The translations under genes were made by a program, and so were the position numbers. A DNA stretch of 64,000 nucleotides from assembly GCF_000469135.2 (NCBI RefSeq), contig NZ_CP048117.1:425001-489000 (forward strand). Reading direction: 5' to 3'. Positions 10,336 to 19,748 of the stretch are shown in pieces (the stretch's first letter is position 1; each line of letters starts with the position of its first letter). Origin of the DNA: Bacillus sp. SB49. GTDB taxonomy: Bacteria; Bacillota; Bacilli; Bacillales; Halobacillaceae. Under the pieces are notes generated by a model that was given only the letters and a program-made list of their open reading frames with translations, was not told where the DNA came from and searched no databases.

Positions 10336-11739
10336 ATGAAACGATTACCTAATAAGTGGCTCGTCGTCGTGTCTGTCCTGTTCGGAACCTTCACCGTCAT
10401 TCTGAACAACAGCATGCTGAATCCGATTCTGCCACGTTTTATAGAAATATTCGATTCCAATGCCGTCTCTGTCGGGTGGATTTTGACGATCTTCATGGTC
10501 GCGATGGGGATGACGATGCCGTTGACCGGCTACTTCGGCGACCGGTTCGGGAAGAAAAAGGTGTACCTGTCCGGGCTCTGTCTCTTCCTTGTCGGCTCAC
10601 TGTGCGGCTTCTTCTCCTCGACGCTCTCGATGGTGATCGTCTCCCGGGCCATCCAGGGCATAGCCGGTGGTCTGATGCTGCCGATCGCCATGGCGCTCAT
10701 CTTCCAGTCCTTTCCCCGGCACGAACGGGGCCTTGCTGTCGGCGTGTACGGCATCGCCGCTATGGTCGCCCCCGCAATCGGACCGACGATCGGCGGGTTT
10801 CTCATCCAATACGTCGACTGGCCGTGGCTCTTCGCCTTGAACATTCCGTTCGGCCTGACGGGACTCGTCCTCTCTTCGAAATACCTGGAGCGGACGGAAA
10901 CCCATCCCGAAAAGAAATTCGACCTTGTCGGATTTCTTATTGTATCGCTCGGCATCGGCGGTCTGCTGTTTGCACTCGGAAGAGGGAGGACGCTGGATCA
11001 CCTGCTGGACCCGATCAACATCGTCCTTATCGTCGTCGGACTCGCAGCCGTCGTGCTGTTCGTTTTCTACGAGAACCGACAGGACGATCCGCTGTTGAAC
11101 CTGTCGGTGTTCCGGGTCCCGACTTATGCGGCATCGATTGTCGTTACATCCGCCGCCTCGATCGGGCTCTTCTCCGGGATCTTCCTGCTGCCGCTGTTGA
11201 TCCAGAACGTCTACGGCTGGAGTGAAGTGATGACGGGGCTCTTATTCCTGCCGGCAGCGGCTGCGAGCGGTGTATTCATGTCGCTCGGAGGAAGAATCCT
11301 TGATAAAAAGGGGCCGCGCTATGTCGTCCCGCCGGGGCTTGCCATCATGGCGGCAGCGACGTTCGCCCTCGGCTTCCTTCACCTGTCGACACCCTACTGG
11401 CTGATCCTGTTGTTGAATACAGTCCGCGGCGTCGGGATGGGGATGGGCAATATGCCGGCGACGACGTCCGGCATGAACAGCATCCCGGATCATCTCGTCG
11501 CGCAAGGGTCCGCGATGAACAACATCATCCGCCAGATGTCGTCCTCGATAGGCATCGTCTTTTTCTCTGTCTATTATGAAGTGCGGAGGGCGCAGATCCA
11601 GGCGGCTTCCGACATCGACCTCCAGGCCGCCACGCTGCAGACGCTGAATGAAGCCTTCCTCGTCTCCGGCGTCGTCCTCGTCCTTGCCATTCCTTTCTCC
11701 TTTATACTAAAAGGAGCACAGGACGACTCGAAGGAATAG
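10336..11739 (+). CDS. MFS transporter, DHA2 (EmrB/QacA) type
   Basis: 467 residues, strongly hydrophobic, with 12-14 predicted transmembrane helices. MFS motif A is clear (GYFGDRFGKKK, about 57-67), and a motif-C-like AAMVAPAIGPTIGGFL sits in helix 5, the antiporter signature. This places it with proton-coupled multidrug exporters; the substrate is unknown. AAGGAGG lies about nine bases before the ATG, and an extended -10 (TGGTATAGT, 10299-10307) lies upstream. It is divergent from the SDR gene. GC content is visibly higher than in neighbouring operons. Confidence 0.85.
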   Translation: MKRLPNKWLVVVSVLFGTFTVILNNSMLNPILPRFIEIFDSNAVSVGWILTIFMVAMGMTMPLTGYFGDRFGKKKVYLSGLCLFLVGSLCGFFSSTLSMVIVSRAIQGIAGGLMLPIAMALIFQSFPRHERGLAVGVYGIAAMVAPAIGPTIGGFLIQYVDWPWLFALNIPFGLTGLVLSSKYLERTETHPEKKFDLVGFLIVSLGIGGLLFALGRGRTLDHLLDPINIVLIVVGLAAVVLFVFYENRQDDPLLNLSVFRVPTYAASIVVTSAASIGLFSGIFLLPLLIQNVYGWSEVMTGLLFLPAAAASGVFMSLGGRILDKKGPRYVVPPGLAIMAAATFALGFLHLSTPYWLILLLNTVRGVGMGMGNMPATTSGMNSIPDHLVAQGSAMNNIIRQMSSSIGIVFFSVYYEVRRAQIQAASDIDLQAATLQTLNEAFLVSGVVLVLAIPFSFILKGAQDDSKE

Positions 11740-11863
11740 GTGGTTTGATAGGTCTGGGAGGGACGGGCTCCGATCCTGCATATCTTCCTCTGAGGAAATG
11801 AAGATAAAGATAGCGGAGGGCAGGAACTGGTATTGTGGTGCTGTGTTTGACATACAGGGCGGA

Positions 11864-11968
11864 GGGAAAGGAGGGACTCCGATGGGATTAGCGGAACAGG
11901 TGAGACCCCGGAAGAGCAGCGCGATGAGGCGGCTCACCGGCCGCCCCACGGAAAGCCTTTCCTTTCCC
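11864..11968. repeat. Structured Bacillaceae interspersed element
   Basis: A GC-rich non-coding element of about 105 bases. Its ends pair: GGGAAAGGA (11864-11872) with TCCTTTCCC (11960-11968). An inner stem pairs GGTGAG (11899-11904) with CTCACC (11933-11938). The string of blocks GACTCC, TGGGATTAGC, GTGAGACCCC, GATGAGG-GGCTCACC and CACGGAAAGC resembles a repeat I recall as dispersed between genes in many Bacillaceae genomes. The rest of the 300-base gap 11740-12008 shows nothing else recognisable; an open frame over it lacks coding features. Confidence 0.5.
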
Positions 11969-12008
11969 AGAGCCCGCTTCTCACGTCTGATGCCCACTAA
12001 ACAAGACA

Positions 12009-12041
12009 TAAAAAAGCAGGAGCTGCTCAGCTCCTGCTTTT
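12009..12041 (-). terminator. Terminator of ydiL-ydiK
   Basis: AAAAGCAGGAGCTG pairs perfectly with CAGCTCCTGCTTTT across CT; the minus strand reads into a T-run. It lies directly after the ydiK stop. Confidence 0.9.
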
Positions 12042-12042
12042 G

Positions 12043-12249
12043 TTATTCTTTCTTATTTTTTGCCTGCTGTATTTTCCTGTGAAGATTAAACAGCCGGATG
12101 GCGACGGCGATGTTGACGGTCGCGACCGACGCCAGGATGATGGTCATCGCATTCCACACGGTCTCACCGGCCGACTGGGCCGCAATATACGTGAAGGCGA
12201 CGCCCATGGAAAGGTAGAGCATGGCCATGAACATTGGTGATGTTCTCAT
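12043..12249 (-). CDS. ydiK: Small membrane protein YdiK (DUF4305)
   Basis: 68 residues with two hydrophobic segments (about 5-27 and 33-53) and a basic C-terminal tail, HRKIQQAKNKKE. Size, topology and place next to ydiL and groES match B. subtilis YdiK, whose function is unknown. It starts two bases after the ydiL stop, with GGAGG inside the end of ydiL, so the two are co-translated or at least co-transcribed. Confidence 0.8.
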   Translation of the reverse strand: MRTSPMFMAMLYLSMGVAFTYIAAQSAGETVWNAMTIILASVATVNIAVAIRLFNLHRKIQQAKNKKE

Positions 12250-12251
12250 AA

Positions 12252-12962
12252 TTATAAAAAGCCTCCAATAAAGATGGTCTCCAATTGTTCCTGCATCCTT
12301 CTGATGTCTTCCTCCGTGAGGAAGTACTGCGTGATGACAACGAACGAGTTCATCGCCATATGTGCCACGATTGGTGTAATAATTCGTTTTGTTTTGACAT
12401 ACAGGAAGGCGAATACGACTCCCATGGAGAAGTAGACTAGCATGTGGGTGAAATCAAAGTGAAAAGCACCGAAGATCAAGGACGATACGAGAACGGCTAA
12501 GAAAAAGTTCGTTCGTTTATAGATCGACCCGAAAATGATTTTACGGAAGAGGATTTCCTCCGTAATCGGTGCAAACACGACCGGAAGCAGGATGAACAGC
12601 GGTGACTGACGCGCAATCTCCATCAACCCCATCGTATTCTCGGACCCTGCCGGCACATCGAACAGCTGCGATTCGATCGTAGCTGCAATCGCCTGGGCGA
12701 ACAACGCCAGGAATACACCCGCAATCGACCAAAGCACGACAGACCCGGCCGAGGAACGATCGCTTCTCGTCATTTCTTCCCGAAGATCAGGCTTCAGCAG
12801 AATCAAGATGATGATCGTCGCGATCGTGAAGCTGGCGACGGACCAGACGGCGACGGCATCATACCTTCCCATACCGAGAGCCACCAGAAGCGGTGCACCG
12901 GCAAGGGCGGATAACTGTGTAATAACATAAGTCAGAATGATATACCAATAACGGTTTGGCAT
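12252..12962 (-). CDS. ydiL: CPBP family intramembrane protease YdiL
   Basis: 236 residues from ATG 12962, which has AAAAGGAGC eight bases upstream; the longer frame to 13001 would start at TTG upstream of that site. About six to eight transmembrane helices. The CPBP (Abi, Rce1-like) motifs are present: EEILFRKIIFG (EExxxR), FGAFHFDF and a late HMAMNSF. Such proteins are intramembrane endopeptidases, some involved in bacteriocin immunity or prenyl-protein-like processing; this member's substrate is unknown. It is divergent from groESL, as in B. subtilis. Confidence 0.85.
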   Translation of the reverse strand: MPNRYWYIILTYVITQLSALAGAPLLVALGMGRYDAVAVWSVASFTIATIIILILLKPDLREEMTRSDRSSAGSVVLWSIAGVFLALFAQAIAATIESQLFDVPAGSENTMGLMEIARQSPLFILLPVVFAPITEEILFRKIIFGSIYKRTNFFLAVLVSSLIFGAFHFDFTHMLVYFSMGVVFAFLYVKTKRIITPIVAHMAMNSFVVITQYFLTEEDIRRMQEQLETIFIGGFL

Positions 12963-13134
12963 AAATTCACGGCTCCTTTTATATAACAGTAAACGGGTCA
13001 AGACAACGTCCGCCCGTGAACCTCAATATCCATACTTTATGTATTTTATCACAGTTTCAAAACCTCACGTAAGAAATAAGGGTTATCGTACGAATATTGT
13101 CGAAAAAGAAGCAAAAAAATTGTGTAGTTCCTAC

Positions 13135-13163
13135 TTGAAAAACGAAGGGAGATTTATTATTAT
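13135..13163 (+). promoter_or_regulatory. groESL SigA promoter
   Basis: TTGAAA (13135-13140) and TATTAT (13158-13163) with a 17-base spacer; a TATAAT overlaps at 13161-13166. The CIRCE operator begins eight to eleven bases downstream, covering the transcription start. Confidence 0.75.
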
Positions 13164-13173
13164 AATAACTGTG

Positions 13174-13200
13174 TTAGCACTCACCAACATCGAGTGCTAA
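13174..13200 (+). promoter_or_regulatory. CIRCE operator (HrcA site)
   Basis: A perfect CIRCE: TTAGCACTC-N9-GAGTGCTAA. HrcA bound here represses groESL until heat shock titrates GroEL. It is the only CIRCE in the window. Confidence 0.98.
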
Positions 13201-13247
13201 TAAACGACAAAAAATTTGAAACAACCATATCAAGGAGGGTGTCCTAA

Positions 13248-13532
13248 TTGTTAAAGCCACTTGGTGATCGTATTGTTATTGAACTAGTTGAGGAAGAACA
13301 AACTACTGCAAGCGGAATCGTACTTCCGGATTCAGCGAAAGAAAAGCCGCTCGAAGGTAAAGTCGTCGCTGTCGGTTCCGGCCGTGTGACAGAAAACGGA
13401 GAAAAAGTAGCGCTTGAAGTTGCAGAAGGCGACCGCGTCATCTACTCCAAGTTCGCAGGTACAGAAGTGAAATACGAAGGCAGCGAATTCTTGATTCTGC
13501 GCGAATCAGATGTACTGGCTGTCATCCAGTAG
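13248..13532 (+). CDS. groES: Co-chaperonin GroES
   Basis: 94 residues, normal GroES length. It caps the GroEL cavity. The start is TTG at 13248 with AAGGAGGGTG seven bases upstream and an in-frame TAA immediately before it; B. subtilis groES also uses TTG. Motifs: [11 protein letters not shown] at the N-terminus, the mobile loop [17 protein letters not shown], and [13 protein letters not shown]. Expressed from the CIRCE-controlled promoter with groEL. Confidence 0.98.
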   Translation: MLKPLGDRIVIELVEEEQTTASGIVLPDSAKEKPLEGKVVAVGSGRVTENGEKVALEVAEGDRVIYSKFAGTEVKYEGSEFLILRESDVLAVIQ

Positions 13533-13588
13533 TCACTTTCTTTCTATAAATACTTAGAAATACGATTTTAATGAGGAGGGCATTTTTA

Positions 13589-15221
<1,633 letters not shown>

Positions 15222-15316
15222 CCTTTCCTCCAACCCTTGGTTGAAAAGATGTTATTCATCAAAAAAAGATATAACCTTCCTATGCCCCAGTAAAATAAAA
15301 CACAAGAATTATAACC

Positions 15317-15352
15317 AGTCCCCAGAAGTTCCTTGAACTTCTGGGGACTTTT
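15317..15352 (+). terminator. Strong hairpin terminator after groEL
   Basis: A 14-bp perfect stem (AGTCCCCAGAAGTT / AACTTCTGGGGACT) with loop CCTTG followed by TTTCC. It lies about 95 bases after groEL. Confidence 0.85.
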
Positions 15353-15432
15353 CCTTTAATTTTCTCCGTGACGTAAGCATATATATCCATAGTTGTGCTT
15401 GTGTTTCATTTCTAATGGGGGGAGATGGATCA

Positions 15433-16137
15433 GTGGATACGTTTTTAGTACTTTTATTGTTAGCTGCTTTGGCCGGTGTGGTATTCTTTGTTGTCTTGGC
15501 ATTGGCAGGCAAGGGGAACAGACGCGGTAACTTCGCCAAATCGGGCGGCTGCCTTTTAGCAGTATTAGTCCTGGTGTTTGTTATTGGATCCATGGAGGAA
15601 GATTCTCCTGTTTCTGAAGATGCAGCAGTGGATGCTTCTGAAGAGGATACGGAGGCGGAAGATAAGGCGGAGCAGGAAGAACTAGAGGCTGAGGAAGCTG
15701 AAGAACAAAAGCAGGAGGCCAGGGAAGCAGAGGAGCAGGCAAAGAAAGAACAGGAAGCGAAGGAGGCAGAAGAGCAAGCCAGGAAAGAAGAGGAGGAACG
15801 AAAGGCTGAAGAGGAGCGTAAAGCTGCAGAAGCGGAAGAAAACAGCTTAACTCTTTCTCAGGAACAGGCGATTTCAATGGCGGAAGACTACCTTAATTAC
15901 ACGGCCTTTTCCAAGTCTGGATTGATGGAACAGTTAGTGTTTGAGGGGTTCAGCCAGGAGGAAGCTGCTTTTGCTGTGGAGAATATTACGGTGGATTGGC
16001 AGGAGCAGGCGGTTATGATGGCGCAGGATTATCTTGACTACACCTCTTTTTCAAGACAGGGGTTGATCGATCAATTAACGTTTGAAGGATTCAGCGCAGA
16101 GCATGCCACATATGCTGTAAGCCAAGTTGGTTTTTAG
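15433..16137 (+). CDS. Membrane-anchored Ltp-repeat protein
   Basis: 234 residues from GTG 15433, which has GGGGGAG eight bases upstream; ATG 15415 lies inside that site. Two hydrophobic segments near the N-terminus (about 3-26 and 36-53), then a highly acidic Glu/Ala/Lys coiled coil (about 60-140), then two copies of about 42 residues of the Ltp repeat (Pfam Lipoprotein_Ltp): ALSMAEDYLNYTAFSKSGL-like and MAQDYLDYTSFSRQGLIDQL. Ltp repeats occur in the Streptococcus phage TP-J34 superinfection-exclusion lipoprotein and in many Gram-positive surface proteins. Here they probably face outward on a stalk. Role unknown. Confidence 0.75.
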   Translation: MDTFLVLLLLAALAGVVFFVVLALAGKGNRRGNFAKSGGCLLAVLVLVFVIGSMEEDSPVSEDAAVDASEEDTEAEDKAEQEELEAEEAEEQKQEAREAEEQAKKEQEAKEAEEQARKEEEERKAEEERKAAEAEENSLTLSQEQAISMAEDYLNYTAFSKSGLMEQLVFEGFSQEEAAFAVENITVDWQEQAVMMAQDYLDYTSFSRQGLIDQLTFEGFSAEHATYAVSQVGF

Positions 16138-16197
16138 GGTATGAAACTTCTTTAATGAAATCCTTATCACACATAGTTTGCGGATCAATAAATTATA

Positions 16198-16245
16198 TTA
16201 AAAAAAGCCTGATATGAGTCTGCTTATCTCATATCAGGCTTTTTT
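16198..16245 (+). terminator. Terminator of Ltp-repeat gene
   Basis: AAAAAAGCCTGATATGAG pairs perfectly with CTCATATCAGGCTTTTTT around a nine-base loop. It is symmetrical, so it could act in both directions. Confidence 0.92.
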
Positions 16246-16684
16246 AGATAAGTAGTTGTAAACGCTAAGCTAGAAAATAGAACGTCCTTGACACTGAGAA
16301 AGCGATCAATGGTACAAATTTAAATAAGGGAGGAGGCTGAGAAGTTATTAAAAGTGCTCATTTATAGTCTGACGAAGGTAATACATTGAAGGGAAAAGAT
16401 ATGATGTGCGTGGTATTTGGGCAGTTGATCGTTATGGTGCTGCTTAGAAACCGGTCAGTATCAATTATCGAATCTGAACCGTAAAAGATAATGAATTTAG
16501 AACCATTGCTAAATGAAAAAACAACATCTAGAACTAGTTAACTATCAAGTATGGGGTTGTTTGCTTTTGAATAACATCACATTACTCTCCAGGGAGATTT
16601 GGTTGTTATATTTCGTTAAACTATATTTTACAAAATAACCTATTAATGGTAGATTGGGGGCGTAGTTTTAAAGGAGGAATACAT
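16246..16684. other. AT-rich non-coding gap, possible gene remnant
   Basis: No intact gene. Around 16370-16530 short stretches read like decayed coding sequence in shifting plus-strand frames (SDEGNTLKGK, then KRYDVRGIWAVDRYGAA before a stop, then KPVSINYRI and TVKDNEFRTIAK). I could not identify the family. The rest is AT-rich and probably holds the promoter of the next gene. Confidence 0.3.
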
Positions 16685-17356
16685 ATGTTGAAAAAAACCA
16701 CTTTGTTCATCACATCTTTGGTCATGCTTCTTAGTTTCACAGTTCCGACTGCTGCATCTGCGAATGAATATGAGGGGCAAGTCGATTTAGAAGCTATTGA
16801 GAATTACAAGTTGACTCCAGAGGAACAAAAACGTGCAGATGAATTATGGGAGCAATACATAGCCATTGATGGTATTTTAGAGAACTTAGAAGAAGAAGAT
16901 AAACAAACATTTCTAAACGGTTTGTTTGATCCGAACTTTGATAAAGAAGAATTTAAAGAGGATATTATACTGGCCAAGGACAAGGAAGAAATTGCAGAAT
17001 TGAATAAGATGTTTGAAGTTCTTGGGTCTTCTGTACAATTTTCATCAGACGTTGAATCAGTTAAAGTGGAAAAACAGGGGGAGCTTGTTGCCTCTAAATC
17101 AACAGGAACTTCTGAAGTTGTTTCGCTTGGATTCTGGGGCGGCGTTTGGGATGCAACTAAATGCACAGCGTCTATTGCCGTTGTATTTGTTCCAGGTGCA
17201 AAGGCATATCGAGCTATTAAAGCGCTTGGAGGCGTCAAGAACACTGTGAAATTATTGGCTGGAGCATCCAATGTGGATGATTGGTTAACTATCGGTGGAG
17301 GAGCAGCAGCTGAAATTCTTGGCATTGCAGGTGTTAAAAGATACTGCTTTGGCTAA
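16685..17356 (+). CDS. Secreted protein, bacteriocin-precursor-like
   Basis: 223 residues from ATG 16685, with AAAGGAGG eight bases upstream. Signal peptide about 1-26 (KK, hydrophobic core, cleavage near ASA|N). A highly acidic, helical middle (about 27-130) rich in Glu/Asp/Lys follows. The last 80 residues change character: Gly/Ala-rich and hydrophobic, with two cysteines (in DATKC and the final RYCFG) that could form a disulphide. Long leader plus hydrophobic C-terminus is how some bacteriocin precursors are built, but no known family is certain. Two small membrane proteins follow, as immunity genes often do. Function is inferred, not shown. Confidence 0.5.
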   Translation: MLKKTTLFITSLVMLLSFTVPTAASANEYEGQVDLEAIENYKLTPEEQKRADELWEQYIAIDGILENLEEEDKQTFLNGLFDPNFDKEEFKEDIILAKDKEEIAELNKMFEVLGSSVQFSSDVESVKVEKQGELVASKSTGTSEVVSLGFWGGVWDATKCTASIAVVFVPGAKAYRAIKALGGVKNTVKLLAGASNVDDWLTIGGGAAAEILGIAGVKRYCFG

Positions 17357-17377
17357 CAAAGGTAGGTGATATCTCGC

Positions 17378-17668
17378 ATGGCTACTAATTCTTTTCGAAG
17401 AGAAAACGGCATTTTAAATCCTATTAGTAATGGGTTTATGTCAGTCATAGTCTATGGGATGATTTTCGTTTCGTTAATGATTGCATTTAACGGTCCCATT
17501 ACATTTGAAACACTTTTTATTCCGGCTTTCTTTATTTACACTGTGGTGAGAGTATGCGAATATTTAATTGTGAAGAAAAAGAATAGCACACCAAGCTGGC
17601 TTTCCATGGGAGCGTTCGGTTTAGCGGTATTAACAGCTTCTGGTATGACGATGTTTTTACTAAATTAA
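17378..17668 (+). CDS. Small membrane protein, possible immunity protein
   Basis: 96 residues from ATG 17378 (GGTAGGTGA upstream); a GTG at 17366 sits inside that site. Three hydrophobic segments (about 20-40, 43-62 and 76-95), short basic loops, no recognised domain. It begins 21 bases after the secreted-protein gene, so the two are probably one transcript. By analogy with bacteriocin loci it could protect the producer; this is context only. Confidence 0.5.
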   Translation: MATNSFRRENGILNPISNGFMSVIVYGMIFVSLMIAFNGPITFETLFIPAFFIYTVVRVCEYLIVKKKNSTPSWLSMGAFGLAVLTASGMTMFLLN

Positions 17669-17915
17669 TTTTAAAAATGATATTTTAGTTCTCAAACTCT
17701 TACTCTTTCGTCCTATTAGTGGCGCATAGTGTAGGAGTTTCTTTATTGTCTAAGCAAATAATGGTTAGTCTTGTGGAGATAGGTAGTGTCAGAAAAGACC
17801 ATGGAAGGTAGCCTTAGCTTTACTGTGCAGGCTGCTGGGTGCACTCGGGTATGATGCAGCTTGTAGGTGCTGCAAGTATCATTTATTGTTAATTACTAAT
17901 TTGAGGGTGATGTAA

Positions 17916-18212
17916 GTGAGTGAAAGAAAAGTTTCGATAAAGTACACTGGTAAGCTGGTAGGACTAATCCTGCTAAGTGTGATGATTGGTCGTATAGGAA
18001 CAGCGTATTTAGTTGGTGAAAGTCCAAATCTATCCATGTTTTTCACTTTTGTAGGAACGGCTGTAGTATCTTATCTTTTAGCTTTTTTCCTATTCTCACC
18101 GAAATTCAAAGATATTCCACTTAAAAACTTTGTTGCAGGAGTTCTCCCGGTAGCCGTACTTTTTATTTTTGCTATTGGAGGGATACTGCACCAAACCACT
18201 AAGCTCATATAA
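17916..18212 (+). CDS. Small membrane protein of unknown function
   Basis: 98 residues, GTG start with GAGGGTGATG upstream. A basic N-terminus (SERKVSIKYTGK) is followed by three hydrophobic segments (about 12-32, 40-60 and 72-92). It does not resemble its neighbour closely in sequence, though size and topology are similar. The 247 bases between them hold no gene. It lies in the AT-richer patch 16.2-18.3 kb, suggesting recent acquisition of the whole segment. Confidence 0.5.
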   Translation: MSERKVSIKYTGKLVGLILLSVMIGRIGTAYLVGESPNLSMFFTFVGTAVVSYLLAFFLFSPKFKDIPLKNFVAGVLPVAVLFIFAIGGILHQTTKLI

Positions 18213-18259
18213 ATAAGTGCTTTGAGATTGAAGGATCGTGCATAATAATATAACTCTTT

Positions 18260-18293
18260 AAAAAGGAACATCCATTTCGGAAGTTCCTTTTTG
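18260..18293 (+). terminator. Terminator after small membrane genes
   Basis: AAAAAGGAAC pairs with GTTCCTTTTT around a 13-base loop. Confidence 0.75.
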
Positions 18294-18398
18294 CTATTGG
18301 TTCCTCTTGCGCTTATCTTGCAGCGGTTGAAAGAATGGTAGAATTGAATTCCCAAAACGAAGTCGTCAAGAAATTTTCAAGGCGGTATTAACGGAAAG

Positions 18399-18443
18399 AA
18401 AAAGCCTGTCACGAGTCTGTTGAACTCATGCCAGGCTTTTTTT
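18399..18443 (-). terminator. Terminator of the amidohydrolase operon
   Basis: On the minus strand AAAGCCTG and CAGGCTTT pair, with an inner GAGT/ACTC stem, and lead into a T-rich run. It lies 15 bases past the amidohydrolase stop. Confidence 0.8.
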
Positions 18444-18457
18444 CTCTATCAATTATG

Positions 18458-19732
18458 TCATAAAGAACTGTACGTCAAGCTCTCCGTACCCACAGACAAC
18501 AAATTCTTCTCGATCACCCCGTCCTTCATTACCGTGACAATCGCATCCGGATCTTCAAGCGATCTGATATCCTCCAGCGGGTTGTGCTTCGTAATGATCA
18601 GGTCTGCGAGTTTCCCTGTTTCTATCGTTCCAAGCTTGTCGTCCCATCCCATACACTCGGCTGCGACTTTCGTGGAGGCGGTAATGGCTTCCATTGGCGT
18701 CATGCCGATGTCGCACATCAAGCCGAGTTCTCTCAGGTTGGTGCCGTGGGCCATGACGCCGGCGTCGGTGCCCATCGCTATTTTCACGCCTGCTTGATAG
18801 GCTTTGGCGATGCTTTCTTTATGGATGTCGATGACTTCTTTGGCTTTCTGAACGGCGAAATCGGGCATGTCATCGTTCTGTTCACTGGCTTCCAGGACGG
18901 AAACGGGAGCTAACAGGGTCGGGACGAGGTAGGTGCCGTTCTCAAGCATCAGTTCGATGGCTTCGTCATCAAGGAAGATGCCGTGTTCGATCGAGTGGAT
19001 GCCGGCTTTGACGGCGTTTTTGATTCCTTCTGCCCCTTGGGCGTGGGCCATGACTTTCACGCCTTTGCGGTAGGTGGCTTCCTGGACGATGATCGCCAGT
19101 TCTTCTTCGGAGAACTGGGTGAATTCGGGATGGTCGGTGGGACTCATCACTCCTCCGGTGGCGTGGACTTTAATGACGTCGGCGCCTGCCCGCAGCATTT
19201 CTCTCACCTTTTTCCGGACTTGTTCGGGACCGTCGCAGATGCCGCTCGGGAGACCCGGGTAGCTCTTCGGTGTGGCGTCGATGCCGGAGTGTCTCCAGGA
19301 GTCGCCGTGGCCGCCGGTGATGGTGAGGGGATTGATGCTGACCTGCATTCTTGGACCTGCGACGAGGCCTTGTTCGACGGCTGTTTTCACTCCGACGTCG
19401 GTGAATCCGGCATCGCGGATCGTTGTTACTCCGGCGTCGAGCGTTCGTTTCATGTAGTGGATCGCTTGGTAGAATTTCAAGGTGAACGGTTCATTGAGGC
19501 TTTCTCCGATGTCCTTCAACTCCATGACCATATGCACGTGTGTATCAATCAGGCCGGGGAGGATATAGCCTTGATCGGCATCAATGACCTCGACCTCAAT
19601 ATCTTCCGGCAGGTGGATGTCGCTGCCGACGGCTTCGATTTTCGTCCCGTTGATGAGAACCACTGCATCGGGGATGGGCTCGGCACCCGTACCGTCAAGG
19701 AGGGTGCCGTTTTTGATTAGTTTGTAGCTCAC
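18458..19732 (-). CDS. Metal-dependent amidohydrolase (Xaa-Pro/imidazolonepropionase-like)
   Basis: 424 residues from GTG 19732, which has GAAGGAGAG eight bases upstream; the longer frame to ATG 19765 would overlap the preceding gene. Amidohydrolase TIM-barrel fold with metal ligands visible: DTHVHM (about 63-68), a KVHATGG segment, MAHAQG, SIEHGIF and GTDAGVM. Related proteins hydrolyse dipeptides with C-terminal proline or cyclic amides. The operon with an M20 acylase-type hydrolase and a transporter suggests uptake and two-step breakdown of an acylated or peptide-like amino-acid derivative. Confidence 0.8.
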   Translation of the reverse strand: MSYKLIKNGTLLDGTGAEPIPDAVVLINGTKIEAVGSDIHLPEDIEVEVIDADQGYILPGLIDTHVHMVMELKDIGESLNEPFTLKFYQAIHYMKRTLDAGVTTIRDAGFTDVGVKTAVEQGLVAGPRMQVSINPLTITGGHGDSWRHSGIDATPKSYPGLPSGICDGPEQVRKKVREMLRAGADVIKVHATGGVMSPTDHPEFTQFSEEELAIIVQEATYRKGVKVMAHAQGAEGIKNAVKAGIHSIEHGIFLDDEAIELMLENGTYLVPTLLAPVSVLEASEQNDDMPDFAVQKAKEVIDIHKESIAKAYQAGVKIAMGTDAGVMAHGTNLRELGLMCDIGMTPMEAITASTKVAAECMGWDDKLGTIETGKLADLIITKHNPLEDIRSLEDPDAIVTVMKDGVIEKNLLSVGTESLTYSSL

Positions 19733-19748
19733 ATGTATCTCTCCTTCA

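Noticed and set aside
11798-12082. Plus-strand frame of 94 codons after the MFS gene
   Set aside because: It runs through the structured repeat and the ydiK terminator into ydiK antisense; composition is unlike a protein.
17669-17915. Possible transposase remnant between the two small membrane genes
   Set aside because: No conserved motif, terminal repeat or target duplication could be found.
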